64,000 bases of DNA from JAHEKD01 sp965215945 (GCA_965215945.1 CBDCFC010000025.1:62001-126000), one strand, 5' to 3'. Numbered from the stretch's first letter, positions 1-10,626 are shown. The notes: generated by a model not told the origin, from the sequence alone. Made by a program: numbers and translations.

Positions 1-23
1 TAATACGATTGTAAATTCTCGGC

Positions 24-775
24 CTATAGCAAAGAAGGCAGGTCTTGTTGCTGGTAGCCATCGGGTATTTTGAAATAATCGGCTGAAACCAATTCACTGT
101 CGATACCCGTTAACGTTAACTCAAGTTGTACGCCGCCGGATTCAGAGAGAATATAGACAGGTAAGCCGCCTAACTCACCGGCACCAAATTCAGGGATTGG
201 TCCTAAGCTCTGGCCAATGGTTTCCCGAGCGGTTTTTGCCAGTCGGTCGCCAGTTTTATAAAGATTTTCGAGCGTCTCATAATCATTTGGTGAAATTTCG
301 AGACGGTTAGATTTTGCAATACACACTTCACTTTCTTTTGCCCCACTGACTTCAATTTCATATAACTCACATGAAATACCAGCAACTCTACGTTGAATAC
401 CACTATGCTTAACAGTTTTTTCTGCAGTATTAGGTGCAAGTGGATTATTAAATGGCAGTTCGCTCATTACACTATCGAGCAGGCTTTTTATCTGGCCGGC
501 CATAGCTGTAAGTTCTTGTTCGTTAACTTTTATATAACTTTTTTGCTGGTGATCAATTAATGTCAGATTTCCGGTTTTGCTATCAAAAATTGCTTCAGGT
601 TCAATCCGTCCTGCAGTATTAACAACTCTGACCATGCCATTGGAGACATAAGCAACCCGTTTATCTACTTGAGATGACACACAGAATCACTTATCGTATA
701 GCGTACTACTGTGTCGGCCATTGTTATTGAAGTGAAAAAGCAGGTCAGTAACAAGTAAGCAAATTTCTTAATCAT
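24..775 (-). CDS. Secreted DUF4412-like protein, frame broken near its N-terminus
   Basis: The long frame (24-680) has only a GTG at its 5' end and no signal sequence. Just upstream, in another frame, an ATG at 775 opens a convincing signal peptide (MIKKFAYLLLTCFF..., cleavage after MA) followed by ADTVVRYTISDS, which runs into a stop. Joining the frames within the GTGTGT stretch near 681-690 (one base missing or two extra) gives a secreted protein of about 250 residues. The pattern of a short beta-rich mature start and a C-terminal domain with one Cys pair resembles DUF4412 periplasmic proteins, but this family call is tentative. Function unknown. It is transcribed divergently from lgt across a 290-bp spacer. 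Confidence 0.45.
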
Positions 776-1065
776 GTATATCCTCGATAATATTTCTGAA
801 TCTGTCCTAATGTGATACAAGCTTAATTCAACTTATGAATATCCAATTAAATTGGAGCAAATTATAGCTGTTGTTCGCTTGCTGAGAATAGATTAACCAC
901 CATTAAACTGCTAACCCAAAATTTCATCCATTCACTATGATTCAGATCGTTAATGTTGTTTATGCCGTTAATTTTAGGCAGACAGGCTGAATTTGTTCTG
1001 AATTGCATTTGCCGTACCTATTTGAGTACGCAGTGCTAGAATAGGACGCAAAACAAGGTCGGCAA

Positions 1066-1852
1066 ATGATTCAGCATCCTAATTTTGACCCGGTAGCTAT
1101 TAGTATCGGGCCGTTAAGCATCCATTGGTACGGATTGATGTATTTAATTGGGTTCGCTGCGGGAGCCGGGTTGGGTGTTTATCGCGCGAACAAAAAAAAT
1201 AGTGGCTGGACTAAAGATCGGGTATGGGATTTGGTTTTCTATGCTGCCATGGGTGTGATTTTGGGCGGGCGCCTGGGTTATGCATTGTTTTACAAGCTCA
1301 GCTATTACATTTCTCATCCACTGGAAATTTTTTATCTATGGCAAGGTGGAATGTCATTTCACGGCGGCCTGATTGGCGTGATTATTGCCATGCTTTTATT
1401 TGCTAAAAAGACGGATAAAAAGTTTTTGGCAGTGATGGACTTTTTGGCTCCGCTAGTGCCTATAGGATTGGGTACCGGTCGAGTTGGTAATTTTATCAAT
1501 CAGGAACTCTGGGGAGGTGTTACCAATGTGCCTTGGGCGGTGGTTTTCCCCCGCTGCCGGTGAATTACCCAGACATCCATCGCAGTTATACGAAGCCGCT
1601 TTAGAAGGGCTTGTATTATTTCTGATGCTTTGGTGGTATTCCGCCAAACCGCGAGCGGCTGGTAAGGTCAGTGGATTATTTTTAATCGGTTATGCCGTTT
1701 CAAGGTTTACAGTAGAATTTTTTAGGCAGCCTGATGTGCATTTGGGTTATCTAGCGTTTGACTGGTTAACGATGGGTCAATTATTATCTATTCCGATGCT
1801 TATACTCGGTTGTTGGTTAATGATGCATAAATCGCCACAGATGATTTCATGA
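1066..1852 (+). CDS. lgt: Prolipoprotein diacylglyceryl transferase, frame broken by a one-base insertion
   Basis: Lgt transfers diacylglycerol from phosphatidylglycerol to the lipobox cysteine of prolipoproteins in the inner membrane. The first frame (1066-1563) carries the N-terminal membrane segments, the HGGLIG motif and the Lgt signature GRVGNFINQELWG. The second frame continues with PRHPSQLYEA, SGLFLIGYAVSRF and EFFRQPD. The frames meet at a run of five C (1548-1552). Removing one C gives VVFPAAGELPRHPSQ and one protein of about 261 residues, normal for the family. Lgt is usually essential, so an error in the sequence is likely. The stop overlaps the next start (ATGA). Many lipoproteins in this window (LptE, LpoA, DolP homologues) would be its substrates. 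Confidence 0.9.
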
Positions 1853-2766
1853 CGGCTTATCGTGATGATACAAACTGCCGGGTATTTTTAATAGATGCCA
1901 GTATTTATATTTTTCGGGCCTGGTATATTTATCCGGACACGATTACTGATGATGAAGATCGACCGATAAATGCGCTCTACGGGTTTTTATATTTCCTAAG
2001 TGATTTTCTTAATACGGTTAATCCGAAACATATCGCCATCGCTTTCGACGGCAATCTGAAGCAGAATTACCGCAAAGACTTATACCCGCCTTACAAGGCA
2101 AATCGTGATCCGGCACCCGAAGAACTTAAATATCAGTTTGGCCTTTGCCTGGATGTGGCCGAAAGACTGGGATTTCAATGCATTCGAAGTGAATATTATG
2201 AAGCCGATGATTTGATCGCAACTTTGGCCACACGTTATAAGCAGCTGGATTTTGGTGTGACCATAGTCAGTGCGGATAAAGACTTAGCCCAGATTATGCA
2301 GGATGAACAAGACTATTTATGGGATTTTGCCCGCGGTGAGGTTTATGATGCTGAGCGAATTGTCGACAAGTTTGGAGTAATGCCGAATAAAATTCCGGAA
2401 TTATTGGCACTGGCTGGTGATAAAGTTGATAACATCCCGGGCGCAAATGGAGTTGGAATCAAAACAGCAGCCAAGTTATTGAGCAAGTTTTCCAGTCTGG
2501 ATGAACTACTATCAAGCCCAGAACGATTCAAGCAATATAAAATTCGCAATGCGGCACAAATTGCTGATGAAATATACGAAAATACTGACTTAATTAAGCT
2601 ATTCCACAAGTTAACTACCTTGACGGATACCGCTGATGTAGATGAATCAGTAAACTGTGAATGGTCTTGCCCACATGCAAAAGCGATAGATGAGGTGCTA
2701 ACAGACTATAATGTTGACAATATTTTACGATCTCGTTTTTCACGAATTGCTGTTCCCCAGCAATAA
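1849..2766 (+). CDS. Stand-alone 5'-3' exonuclease / flap endonuclease (PolA N-domain family)
   Basis: A 305-residue protein made only of the 5' nuclease domain found at the N-terminus of DNA polymerase I. Visible metal-ligand motifs are FLIDASIYIFRAW, AFDGN, YEADDLIATLA and SADKDLAQIM. These are followed by the helix-hairpin-helix region GDKVDNIPGANGVGIKTA, which grips DNA. It probably removes RNA primers and flaps in replication and repair. Unlike E. coli Xni, which has lost some metal ligands, this copy keeps the full acidic set. It overlaps the lgt stop by four bases, so the two are probably cotranscribed. Confidence 0.85.
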   Translation: MTAYRDDTNCRVFLIDASIYIFRAWYIYPDTITDDEDRPINALYGFLYFLSDFLNTVNPKHIAIAFDGNLKQNYRKDLYPPYKANRDPAPEELKYQFGLCLDVAERLGFQCIRSEYYEADDLIATLATRYKQLDFGVTIVSADKDLAQIMQDEQDYLWDFARGEVYDAERIVDKFGVMPNKIPELLALAGDKVDNIPGANGVGIKTAAKLLSKFSSLDELLSSPERFKQYKIRNAAQIADEIYENTDLIKLFHKLTTLTDTADVDESVNCEWSCPHAKAIDEVLTDYNVDNILRSRFSRIAVPQQ

Positions 2767-2816
2767 AAGCAGTACAATAGCAACCTACTCTACGTATCAA
2801 CCAGTACAACATAGTA

Positions 2817-3788
2817 ATGTACAAAGCTTATTTCGGCTTAAGTGACTTACCCTTCACCATAGGCCCAAATCCCAAATACCTCTACCTCAGTGATCAACAC
2901 CGTGAAGCGATGGCACATTTATTATACGGCCTGAGCGAGCAGGGCGGCTTTATCCTGCTTACCGGGGAAGTGGGTACGGGTAAAACCACTTTGTGCCGAA
3001 GTGTCCTGCAGCAATTGCCGGATAATGTTGAGGTCGCCTTGATCCTTAACCCTCGCGCCAGCAGTATAGAGTTGCTGCAATACATTTGTGATGAATTAAA
3101 AATCGATTACCAGGGCAGCGATTCGGCCAAAGTATTGAACGATGCTCTCAATGCCTATTTACTAGAGGCCTATGCCAATGACAGGCGTGTGGTGGTGATG
3201 ATCGATGAGGCACAGCAGTTATCGATTGAAACTTTGGAGCAGGTCAGACTGTTAACCAATCTGGAAACTAACAAAGATAAACTGATGCAAATCATTTTAG
3301 TCGGGCAACCTGAATTAAACGAAATGCTGTCATCGCAAAACTTGCGCCAACTTTCACAGCGAATTAAATCACGCTACCATCTTGGCGAGCTGGATGTTCA
3401 ACAACTCGGCGCCTATATAAAAAATCGATTGCGTGTGGCGGGTTGTGAGCGGCAACTGTTTAGCAGCAAAGCGATTAAAGAAATATTTAAATATACCCGG
3501 GGTGTGCCGCGTTTAATCAATATTTTATGTGATCGTTGTCTGATGGGGGCTTATGCCACAGATAAGGTACTGGTCGATCACACTGTGGTTCGCCAGGCCG
3601 CTAAAGAAGTCTTTGGCAATGATGTTGAAATTACGAATTCAAATTTACTTAAGTGGGTGAGTTTTGCAGTTATCATAATCGGTTTGGTATTTGCTTCAAT
3701 TTGGGGCGCACGCCACTATCAACCTGAGTGGTTGAACAAGCTGGGTCTTAGCAACTCTGCTGAAGCCACCCAATCAACAAATCAATGA
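2817..3788 (+). CDS. gspA: GspA/ExeA-type AAA ATPase
   Basis: 323 residues. The N-terminus MYKAYFGLSDLPF and the AAA core with Walker A GEVGTGKTT (about residues 50-58) and Walker B VVVMIDEAQQ are typical of GspA/ExeA, which helps place the type II secretion secretin across peptidoglycan. A single transmembrane helix lies near residues 281-300. The periplasmic peptidoglycan-binding domain of Aeromonas ExeA is absent: the protein ends about 20 residues after the helix. It is followed 28 bp later by the gspB gene, so the two likely form the GspAB complex. MshM-like ATPases share this core and cannot be fully excluded. Confidence 0.8.
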   Translation: MYKAYFGLSDLPFTIGPNPKYLYLSDQHREAMAHLLYGLSEQGGFILLTGEVGTGKTTLCRSVLQQLPDNVEVALILNPRASSIELLQYICDELKIDYQGSDSAKVLNDALNAYLLEAYANDRRVVVMIDEAQQLSIETLEQVRLLTNLETNKDKLMQIILVGQPELNEMLSSQNLRQLSQRIKSRYHLGELDVQQLGAYIKNRLRVAGCERQLFSSKAIKEIFKYTRGVPRLINILCDRCLMGAYATDKVLVDHTVVRQAAKEVFGNDVEITNSNLLKWVSFAVIIIGLVFASIWGARHYQPEWLNKLGLSNSAEATQSTNQ

Positions 3789-3816
3789 GATGTGATTACG
3801 ACGGAGAAACAGCTTA

Positions 3817-4677
3817 ATGTCTTATATTCTTGATGCACTCAAAAAATCGGAGAGAGAAAAGACGCTAGGACAAGTGCCAACACTGGAAACCGTCATTGCT
3901 GATGGTGCTAAAAAACAACCAAAAGTTACACCCTGGTGGTTGAATCTGCTGGTTTTCCTTTTGGTGCTATCGGCTGTGCTGGTAGGCATGTATTTTGCTG
4001 GCTTGATAAATTTTGATTCCAAGAAACAAACTTTCTCGGCAACTAATCATTCAACTCAAGACGGCCAAACTCAGAATCAAACTAGTCAATCCGAACTTGT
4101 AACCGAAACCACACCTGTTGTCACTGAGCAAGAAATGCAACAGCAACGACAAACTCCAGTTGTCGAAGCCGAAGTAGAAGAAACCGTTAATCAGCAAGCG
4201 GAAAACCAGCAAACACAATCAGTAGCTGTTACTGAGCCTGAAACTCAACAACCCGTTGAGGATATCGAAGCGATACAAAGACAGACTGAAATAGATGAAA
4301 TTGCTGCTGCACAAGAGCAGGCTTTGCTACAGCGGGAAGCTGAGGAATTAGCTGCGTCGGAGCAGGCGGAAGTAGTTGATGTTCAAGAGCCTGTCGTACA
4401 GTCAGAGCCCGAGGTACAACAACCTGCTGAAACTGAGCAAGCTGTAGCGGCGCAATCTCAGAACAATGATTATGAAGAAGCTTTACATCAGAATTTGCGC
4501 AATATCGCGGTCAATGTCGTATCTTACTCAAGTGATGCCAGACAGCGATTTGTTATGCTTGATTTGACTATTTACAAAGAAGGTGACAGCCTGCCAAATG
4601 GCGCTGACATTATTGAAATTCAGCGAACGGGTGCAATTGTTGGATTTCAAAACAAACGCTATCTGCTGAAGCCCTAG
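3817..4677 (+). CDS. gspB: General secretion pathway protein B
   Basis: 286 residues with the conserved GspB cytoplasmic start MSYILDALKKSEREKTLG. One membrane helix follows (about residues 43-65), then a long Gln/Glu-rich low-complexity periplasmic linker (about 70-215) and a C-terminal T2SSB domain (VVSYSSDARQRFVMLDLTIY). Partner of the preceding ATPase. The pair is thought to help secretin assembly in the cell wall. No other gsp genes are in the window. The linker is probably extended and spans the peptidoglycan layer (inference). Confidence 0.85.
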   Translation: MSYILDALKKSEREKTLGQVPTLETVIADGAKKQPKVTPWWLNLLVFLLVLSAVLVGMYFAGLINFDSKKQTFSATNHSTQDGQTQNQTSQSELVTETTPVVTEQEMQQQRQTPVVEAEVEETVNQQAENQQTQSVAVTEPETQQPVEDIEAIQRQTEIDEIAAAQEQALLQREAEELAASEQAEVVDVQEPVVQSEPEVQQPAETEQAVAAQSQNNDYEEALHQNLRNIAVNVVSYSSDARQRFVMLDLTIYKEGDSLPNGADIIEIQRTGAIVGFQNKRYLLKP

Positions 4678-4700
4678 AGAGTTATTGTTGCCGACAAATC

Positions 4701-6032
4701 ATGCAACAAGATTCTTCAGCAATAGTCGGGTTTGTAAGTTTAGGGTGCCCCAAAGCGACTGTCGATTCTGAACGAATCTTGACTCAACTCAGGGCCGAGG
4801 GTTATGAAATCTCAGGCTCATATGAAAACGCTGATCTGGTGATTGTTAATACTTGCGGGTTTATCGATGATGCCGTGGCTGAATCGTTAGATACCATAGG
4901 CGAAGCTTTGCAGGAGAACGGCAAAGTGATTGTTACCGGTTGTCTGGGTGCAAAAGGCGATATAGTTAAACAAACTCATCCCGAAGTATTGGCTGTAACC
5001 GGTCCGCAGGCAACAACAGAAGTAATGAATGCTGTCAGGGAGCATCTGCCCGAACCTCAGCATGATCCTTTTACTTCATTGCTTCCTCCGGGTGGCATTA
5101 AACTGACGCCCAGGCATTACGCTTATTTAAAAATTGCTGAAGGCTGTAACCATAAATGCACGTTCTGCATTATTCCTTCGATGCGCGGACGGCTTGCCAG
5201 TCGGCCTATCGGTGAGGTTATTCGAGAGGCTGAAGCTCTTGCGAATGCAGGGGTGAAAGAATTATTGGTGATTTCACAGGATACCAGCGCATATGGTGTG
5301 GATGTTAAATATAAAACAGAGTTTCATAATGCTAAACCGCTGAAAACCAATATGTACAGTTTAGCCAAGGAACTAGGTAATCTTGGTGTCTGGGTGCGCC
5401 TGCATTATGTTTATCCCTATCCGCATGTCGATCAAATTTTACCGTTGATGGCTGATGGTCGTGTTTTGCCTTACCTGGATGTGCCTTTTCAGCATGCCAG
5501 TGTCGATGTTCTGAGAAACATGAAACGACCCGCATCAGCGCAGAATAATCTTAAGCAAATTAATACCTGGCGTGAAATTTGTCCACTGCTGACTATAAGA
5601 AGTACATTTATTGTTGGTTTTCCGGGTGAAACTGAGCAGGATTTTGAGTTGTTGTTGGACTTTCTTACTGAAGCTCAGTTAGATCGGGTGGGTTGTTTTG
5701 CCTATTCAGCAGTTGACGGTGCACAAGCTAATGAACTGCCGAATCCAGTGCCTGAGGAGATAAAACAAGAGCGGTTGGAGCGGTTTATGCTATTACAAGC
5801 TGAAATCTCTGCCAACAAATTGACCCAAAAAATTGGCATGACAATCCCGGTAATTATTGATGAGTTTGATCAGGATATTATAATCGCACGCAGCCAGGCT
5901 GATGCCCCGGAAATAGACGGGGTGGTGTATGTAAAACCCAGCCAGTCAAGTCATGAAATGCATCCTGGTCAAATTATTAACGTGAAAATCATTGACTCCA
6001 AAGAGCATGATTTAATTGCTACTGCGGCGTAA
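4701..6032 (+). CDS. rimO: Ribosomal protein S12 methylthiotransferase
   Basis: RimO adds a methylthio group to the conserved aspartate of ribosomal protein S12 using radical SAM chemistry and two Fe-S clusters. The 443-residue protein has the N-terminal MTTase domain with cluster cysteines C16, C52 and C81, the radical SAM motif CNHKCTFC (C149, C153, C156), and a C-terminal TRAM domain of about 65 residues. The opening VGFVSLGCPKATVDSE is typical of RimO rather than MiaB. Length matches E. coli RimO. It starts 23 bp after gspB and is followed 12 bp later by the DUF349 gene. Confidence 0.95.
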   Translation: MQQDSSAIVGFVSLGCPKATVDSERILTQLRAEGYEISGSYENADLVIVNTCGFIDDAVAESLDTIGEALQENGKVIVTGCLGAKGDIVKQTHPEVLAVTGPQATTEVMNAVREHLPEPQHDPFTSLLPPGGIKLTPRHYAYLKIAEGCNHKCTFCIIPSMRGRLASRPIGEVIREAEALANAGVKELLVISQDTSAYGVDVKYKTEFHNAKPLKTNMYSLAKELGNLGVWVRLHYVYPYPHVDQILPLMADGRVLPYLDVPFQHASVDVLRNMKRPASAQNNLKQINTWREICPLLTIRSTFIVGFPGETEQDFELLLDFLTEAQLDRVGCFAYSAVDGAQANELPNPVPEEIKQERLERFMLLQAEISANKLTQKIGMTIPVIIDEFDQDIIIARSQADAPEIDGVVYVKPSQSSHEMHPGQIINVKIIDSKEHDLIATAA

Positions 6033-6044
6033 CACAGTCGTACA

Positions 6045-8792
6045 ATGTTTTCCAAGTTATTCAAATCAAAAATTGAGCATAAAGACCCACAAGTCAGAAA
6101 AGCAGCGGTTAAGACGTTGTCTAACACAGATGAACTTTGCCGGATTGCTCTTAAAGACGAAGATCAAGATGTTCGCCAACAAGCTCTAAATCAGCTTCAA
6201 ACTAGCTTTTCGGATAAAGACAAACTGGATTCAGCCACGGCGGCAAGTCTTTTTAATGTTGCAACTGATTCATCTTTTAAGCAAAGACTTATTCCGTTTA
6301 TTACAGACAATAACCAGATTTTCGGTTTAATTGAGAGTTTAGAGGATGAGGCTATATTGATTTTATTGGCACTGGCTTCCGCAACTCCCGTTGCGCGAAA
6401 GGCGGCCAGCGAAAAAGTCTCAGGTTTAGATGCGCTTAAGCAGTTGCAACAACAAAGCAGCGATAAAAATGTCTTGCAGATTGTGCGACAAAAGATCCAA
6501 ACGATCAAAGCTGAAGAAAAGCAAAAGCAACAGGCTCATGATAGTCTGGAGCAAATTTGCGAAGCGCTGGAACGATTGGCCAAGCTGGATTATGAATCGC
6601 AGACTGCCAGTCGTGTTCATCTATTAGAAACTCGCTGGCAACAAGTCGATGATCAATATAAAGCGAATTTTAAAGATCGTTATCAGCTGGCTGTGCAAAT
6701 GTTTCAACTCAAGGCAAATGCAGCCAAACAACAAGCTGCATTGGAAGAATTGCACATTGCCCAAAATCAACTCTGTCAATCAATTTGTGATACTTTTGAA
6801 CGAGAAATCACCAAGTTGGATATCAATACTAAAAAACTCTGGAAAAATAAATTTGAGAACATTAGCGGGCAATGGCAGCAAGTATGTAAAGATTTCACTC
6901 CTGAAATACAAACTAATGAACGGTTTTACAATTTATCTAATGCTGCGGAAAAACTCACATCGGTGGTTGAGCAACTGCAGCAAATCGAGACTAAACAAAC
7001 TCCGCAGGAAGATGTTGATGCCTTTGAATCTTTATCTGCCTTGGAGCAAACACATTTTGATCTGGTCAAAAATCTGAATTGGCCTTTTGTCATAAATGCT
7101 CCAAAACTTTATACAGACCTGAAACAGCAGCATTCACAGCTCAAAATACAACTCAAAGCCGAACAAAAAAAACATCAGGAAAAACGTCAACAAATAGACA
7201 AGAAAGTTACAATCCTGAAAAGTCACATTCGACAAAAGAATTTAATCAAAGCTAATCGTTTGTTTAATTACATTCATAATATTGTTGCTGAATTTCCACC
7301 ATCGTTACGAGAGAGCGAAGAGAAAAAACTGGAACTTGTCACCCAATCTTTAAATGAGCTGAGGGGCTTAAATAAATTTGTTACCGCTCCCAAAAAGGAA
7401 AGCTTGTGTGAGCAAATGGAGGCCTTGATCAATAACAAGCAAAAACCTGAAGAATTGATGCAGCAAATTAAAGCAATTCAGGAAAAATGGAAGTCACTGG
7501 CTACTTCAGATGCCGAGGCTGATGATATTTTGTGGGAGCGGTTTAAACTTGCTGCTGATAAAGCCTATGAGCCTTACCAGGTTTATTTAAAAGAATTAGA
7601 AGCGCTGAAAAAAAAGAATCTTGATCTGAGAAAAAAACTGTCTGTTGAGGTTGAGGCTGAGCTTGCCGGAGTTGATTGGCAGCATGTCGATTGGAAAAAA
7701 ATTCAATCTGAGTTCAACCAAAACTGGAAAAAATGGAATACGCTGAGCCCAGTATTCTTTTCTGAAAACAAGCCGGTGCAACAGCATTTTGAATCATTAA
7801 TGAGTCAATTCAAAGAGAAGCTTAATAAGGAAAAAAATGAGAATCATCTGCTTTATGATCAGTTGATTGAAAGGGCAGTAGCTTTAGTCGATGGTCTGGA
7901 AGACGATAATGTCGATGAGGGGATAGAACAGATCAAGCGGTTACAAAGCAGCTGGAAGAACGTAGGTATAACCCACTTTAATAAATCAAATAAACAGTGG
8001 CATAAATTTCGCAAGCTTTGCGATAAGGTGTTCGAATTTAAGCGTAATAAGCACAAAACCTTATTAGCGCAGCACGATCGACAGGCGGATTCAGCATTTA
8101 AGATTATCGATCAGATTAAGGCTCTTAAAAGATTACCTGATGAACAATTGCCTGCCAGTCAATCAGACTATCAAGATTTAAAGCAGCAATTCGAGGAGAT
8201 CGTGGATTTACCTGAGAATCGCCGTGAAAAAATTGAAAAACGCTTCAAACAAGTTTGCGATGAGTACGTTTCACATTTGTCAGGTTTACCCGCCAGGGCT
8301 CGTGTTAGTAGCCACAACCAAACTCGTAAAGCGGCGAAATTATGTGCCGAAGCTGAAAATTTGACATTTGAGAAGCCTGAGCAACAACGGTTCGATGCTA
8401 TAAAGGCGGAATTTGAATCACTTGAAAATATTCCGGGAAAAACGCTGACGACATTGAGGGCTCGGGTTGAGCAAGCACAGTCAGTAATCAGTGGTGAAAG
8501 TGAATACGATGCTGAACAGATGAATGATAATGAGAAACAATTAAGCCAGCTAGCCATTGAACTCGAAGTTATGTTTGACCTTGAGTCACCTGACGCAGCC
8601 AAACCCCAAAGAATGAGTTATCAATTGGAACAATTACAAGCCGGTATTAAGCTGAGTTCAGACAAACAAGAAAAACTCGATCAATTAGTTGAGATAGAAA
8701 ATCAGTGGTACAACATAGGAGCAGTAAGACCTAACGCCCGCAAACAACTGGAAGAACGCCTGCAAGCTATTATCAAACAAGCCGAAACCTAG
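6045..8792 (+). CDS. Large DUF349 coiled-coil protein
   Basis: A 915-residue, highly charged Lys/Gln/Glu-rich protein without signal peptide or membrane helices. The N-terminal 150 residues look like HEAT-type repeats (DPQVRKAAVKTL, DEDQDVRQQALNQL). The rest contains repeated DUF349 units, each marked by a Trp-centred helix such as LWERFKLAADKAYEPY, NKQWHKFRKLCDKVFEF and IENQWYNIGAVR. DUF349 proteins are widespread in gammaproteobacteria and poorly characterised; no enzymatic motif is visible. It probably acts as a cytoplasmic scaffold or nucleic-acid-binding protein (inference). It follows rimO closely and may be cotranscribed. Confidence 0.75.
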   Translation: MFSKLFKSKIEHKDPQVRKAAVKTLSNTDELCRIALKDEDQDVRQQALNQLQTSFSDKDKLDSATAASLFNVATDSSFKQRLIPFITDNNQIFGLIESLEDEAILILLALASATPVARKAASEKVSGLDALKQLQQQSSDKNVLQIVRQKIQTIKAEEKQKQQAHDSLEQICEALERLAKLDYESQTASRVHLLETRWQQVDDQYKANFKDRYQLAVQMFQLKANAAKQQAALEELHIAQNQLCQSICDTFEREITKLDINTKKLWKNKFENISGQWQQVCKDFTPEIQTNERFYNLSNAAEKLTSVVEQLQQIETKQTPQEDVDAFESLSALEQTHFDLVKNLNWPFVINAPKLYTDLKQQHSQLKIQLKAEQKKHQEKRQQIDKKVTILKSHIRQKNLIKANRLFNYIHNIVAEFPPSLRESEEKKLELVTQSLNELRGLNKFVTAPKKESLCEQMEALINNKQKPEELMQQIKAIQEKWKSLATSDAEADDILWERFKLAADKAYEPYQVYLKELEALKKKNLDLRKKLSVEVEAELAGVDWQHVDWKKIQSEFNQNWKKWNTLSPVFFSENKPVQQHFESLMSQFKEKLNKEKNENHLLYDQLIERAVALVDGLEDDNVDEGIEQIKRLQSSWKNVGITHFNKSNKQWHKFRKLCDKVFEFKRNKHKTLLAQHDRQADSAFKIIDQIKALKRLPDEQLPASQSDYQDLKQQFEEIVDLPENRREKIEKRFKQVCDEYVSHLSGLPARARVSSHNQTRKAAKLCAEAENLTFEKPEQQRFDAIKAEFESLENIPGKTLTTLRARVEQAQSVISGESEYDAEQMNDNEKQLSQLAIELEVMFDLESPDAAKPQRMSYQLEQLQAGIKLSSDKQEKLDQLVEIENQWYNIGAVRPNARKQLEERLQAIIKQAET

Positions 8793-8883
8793 CAGATTTT
8801 AAAAAAGCTCTCATAAGCACATAAATACTTGAGTCATTGTGCTCAAACGAAGATAATCCTGATCCCTTTTGAAGTTAGACTCG

Positions 8884-10458
8884 ATGCCTAAACTATCCGA
8901 ACAAATTAACGCCAGACGAACTTTTGCAATTATCTCGCACCCGGATGCGGGTAAAACCACCTTGACTGAGCAATTACTCTATTACGGCGGTGCCATTCAA
9001 ATGGTGGGAACAGTAAAAGCAAGAAAAGCTTCACGCCATGCTACCTCTGACTGGATGGAATTGGAAAAGCAACGCGGCATCTCAGTGACTTCCTCGGTGA
9101 TGCAGTTTATCTACGGTGATTGCATTGTCAATTTGCTCGATACACCAGGGCATGCTGATTTTTCAGAAGATACTTATCGCACTTTGACAGCCGTTGATTC
9201 AGCATTGATGGTGATAGACGTGGCAAAAGGCGTGGAAGAACGTACGATTAAACTCATGGACGTTTGCCGCTTACGTGACACGCCCATCATGACCTTTATT
9301 AACAAAATGGACCGGGAAGGGCGTGAACCCATTGAGTTAATGGATGAAGTCGAGTCGGTTTTAAATATCAAATGTGCACCAATGACCTGGCCAATTGGCA
9401 TGGGTTCTGCATTTAAGGGTGTTTATCGTCTATATGATGATGTTTTGCATATCTTTACCAGTAAAGACGGCAAACAGCCTGCTCAGCTTATAAATGGCCT
9501 TGATTCCGATGAAGCCACCGAGGTGCTAGGGAGTAATGCTGAAGAACTTCGCGATGAGATTGAGCTGGTACAGGGGGCAAGCCATGAATTCAACAAGCAG
9601 GATTATTTATCGGCAAAACTAACGCCTGTATTTTTTGGTTCGGCGTTAAACAAACTGGGTATTGATGAATTATTAGATCAATTTACCACTTATGCACCGG
9701 CACCGTTGCCGCGAGAAGCTGGAACACGAGAAGTGAAGCCCGATGAAGAAAAACTAACCGGGTTTGTATTTAAGATACAAGCTAATATGGATCCGAATCA
9801 TCGTGATCGTGTTGCCTTCATGCGTTTAACGTCCGGTAAATTTTCTAAAGGAATGAAGATCAAACATGTACGCGCAAAACGAGATATGGCCGTCCATAAT
9901 GCGATCACTTTTATGTCATCGCGGCGCGATCAAGCAGAAGAAGCCTATGCTGGTGATATTCTTGGTTTGCATAATCACGGTACGATTCAAATCGGTGATA
10001 CTTTTACGGAAGGCGAGGAACTGAAATTCCAGGGTATTCCATTTTTTGCGCCGGAATTATTCAGACGGGTAAGGCTACAAGATCCTCTCAAAGCCAAGGC
10101 GCTACAAAAAGGGTTGATTCAACTTTCAGAAGAAGGTGCAACCCAGGTTTTTAGACCGCTAATTAATAATGATTTAATTCTTGGTGCGGTCGGTATTTTG
10201 CAATTCGATGTTGTCGCGCATCGCTTGAAAACTGAATATAACGTTGACTGCAGTTTTGAAGGTGTGCAAGTATCAACGGCACGTTGGCTCAGGTTCCCGG
10301 ATGAAAAAATGGAACGTGAATTTAGAAATAAAAATGAAACTAATCTGGCTTTAGATGGGGCAGATGTCTTGACTTATATCGCACCAAATAAGGTGAATTT
10401 ACAACTCACTCAAGAACACTGGCCGGATGTTAAATTCTTAAATACTAGAGAATTATAA
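8884..10458 (+). CDS. prfC: Peptide chain release factor 3
   Basis: RF3 is the GTPase that recycles RF1/RF2 from the ribosome after peptide release. The G motifs are clear: HPDAGKTTL (G1), DTPGHADFSEDTYR (G3) and NKMDREGR (G4). They are followed by domain II and the RF3 C-terminal domain (LGAVGILQFDVVAHRLK). An upstream in-frame TTG at 8869 would add MKLDS, but the ATG at 8884 is preferred because MPKLSEQINARRTFAI aligns with the usual RF3 start. Length is about 524 residues, normal for the family. Single gene after a 90-bp spacer. Confidence 0.95.
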   Translation: MPKLSEQINARRTFAIISHPDAGKTTLTEQLLYYGGAIQMVGTVKARKASRHATSDWMELEKQRGISVTSSVMQFIYGDCIVNLLDTPGHADFSEDTYRTLTAVDSALMVIDVAKGVEERTIKLMDVCRLRDTPIMTFINKMDREGREPIELMDEVESVLNIKCAPMTWPIGMGSAFKGVYRLYDDVLHIFTSKDGKQPAQLINGLDSDEATEVLGSNAEELRDEIELVQGASHEFNKQDYLSAKLTPVFFGSALNKLGIDELLDQFTTYAPAPLPREAGTREVKPDEEKLTGFVFKIQANMDPNHRDRVAFMRLTSGKFSKGMKIKHVRAKRDMAVHNAITFMSSRRDQAEEAYAGDILGLHNHGTIQIGDTFTEGEELKFQGIPFFAPELFRRVRLQDPLKAKALQKGLIQLSEEGATQVFRPLINNDLILGAVGILQFDVVAHRLKTEYNVDCSFEGVQVSTARWLRFPDEKMEREFRNKNETNLALDGADVLTYIAPNKVNLQLTQEHWPDVKFLNTREL

Positions 10459-10626
10459 GATAAGTAGCATTCAGCAATAGCTAGAAACTATATTAAAAAT
10501 ATCTAGCCCAAGTATTTTGAAATGGGTTTAAGTTTGAATATTTAACTATTATAAAAGTTCTTCACACAGGTACTTGCGAAAATAGCGCGATGGGGAAATC
10601 AAGCATGATTTCTAGCAATTACAGGA

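Noticed and set aside
8793..8868. Imperfect inverted repeat (AAGCACA...TGTGCTC) before prfC as a regulator site or attenuator.
   Set aside because: The arms are short and mismatched and there is no leader peptide or T-run.
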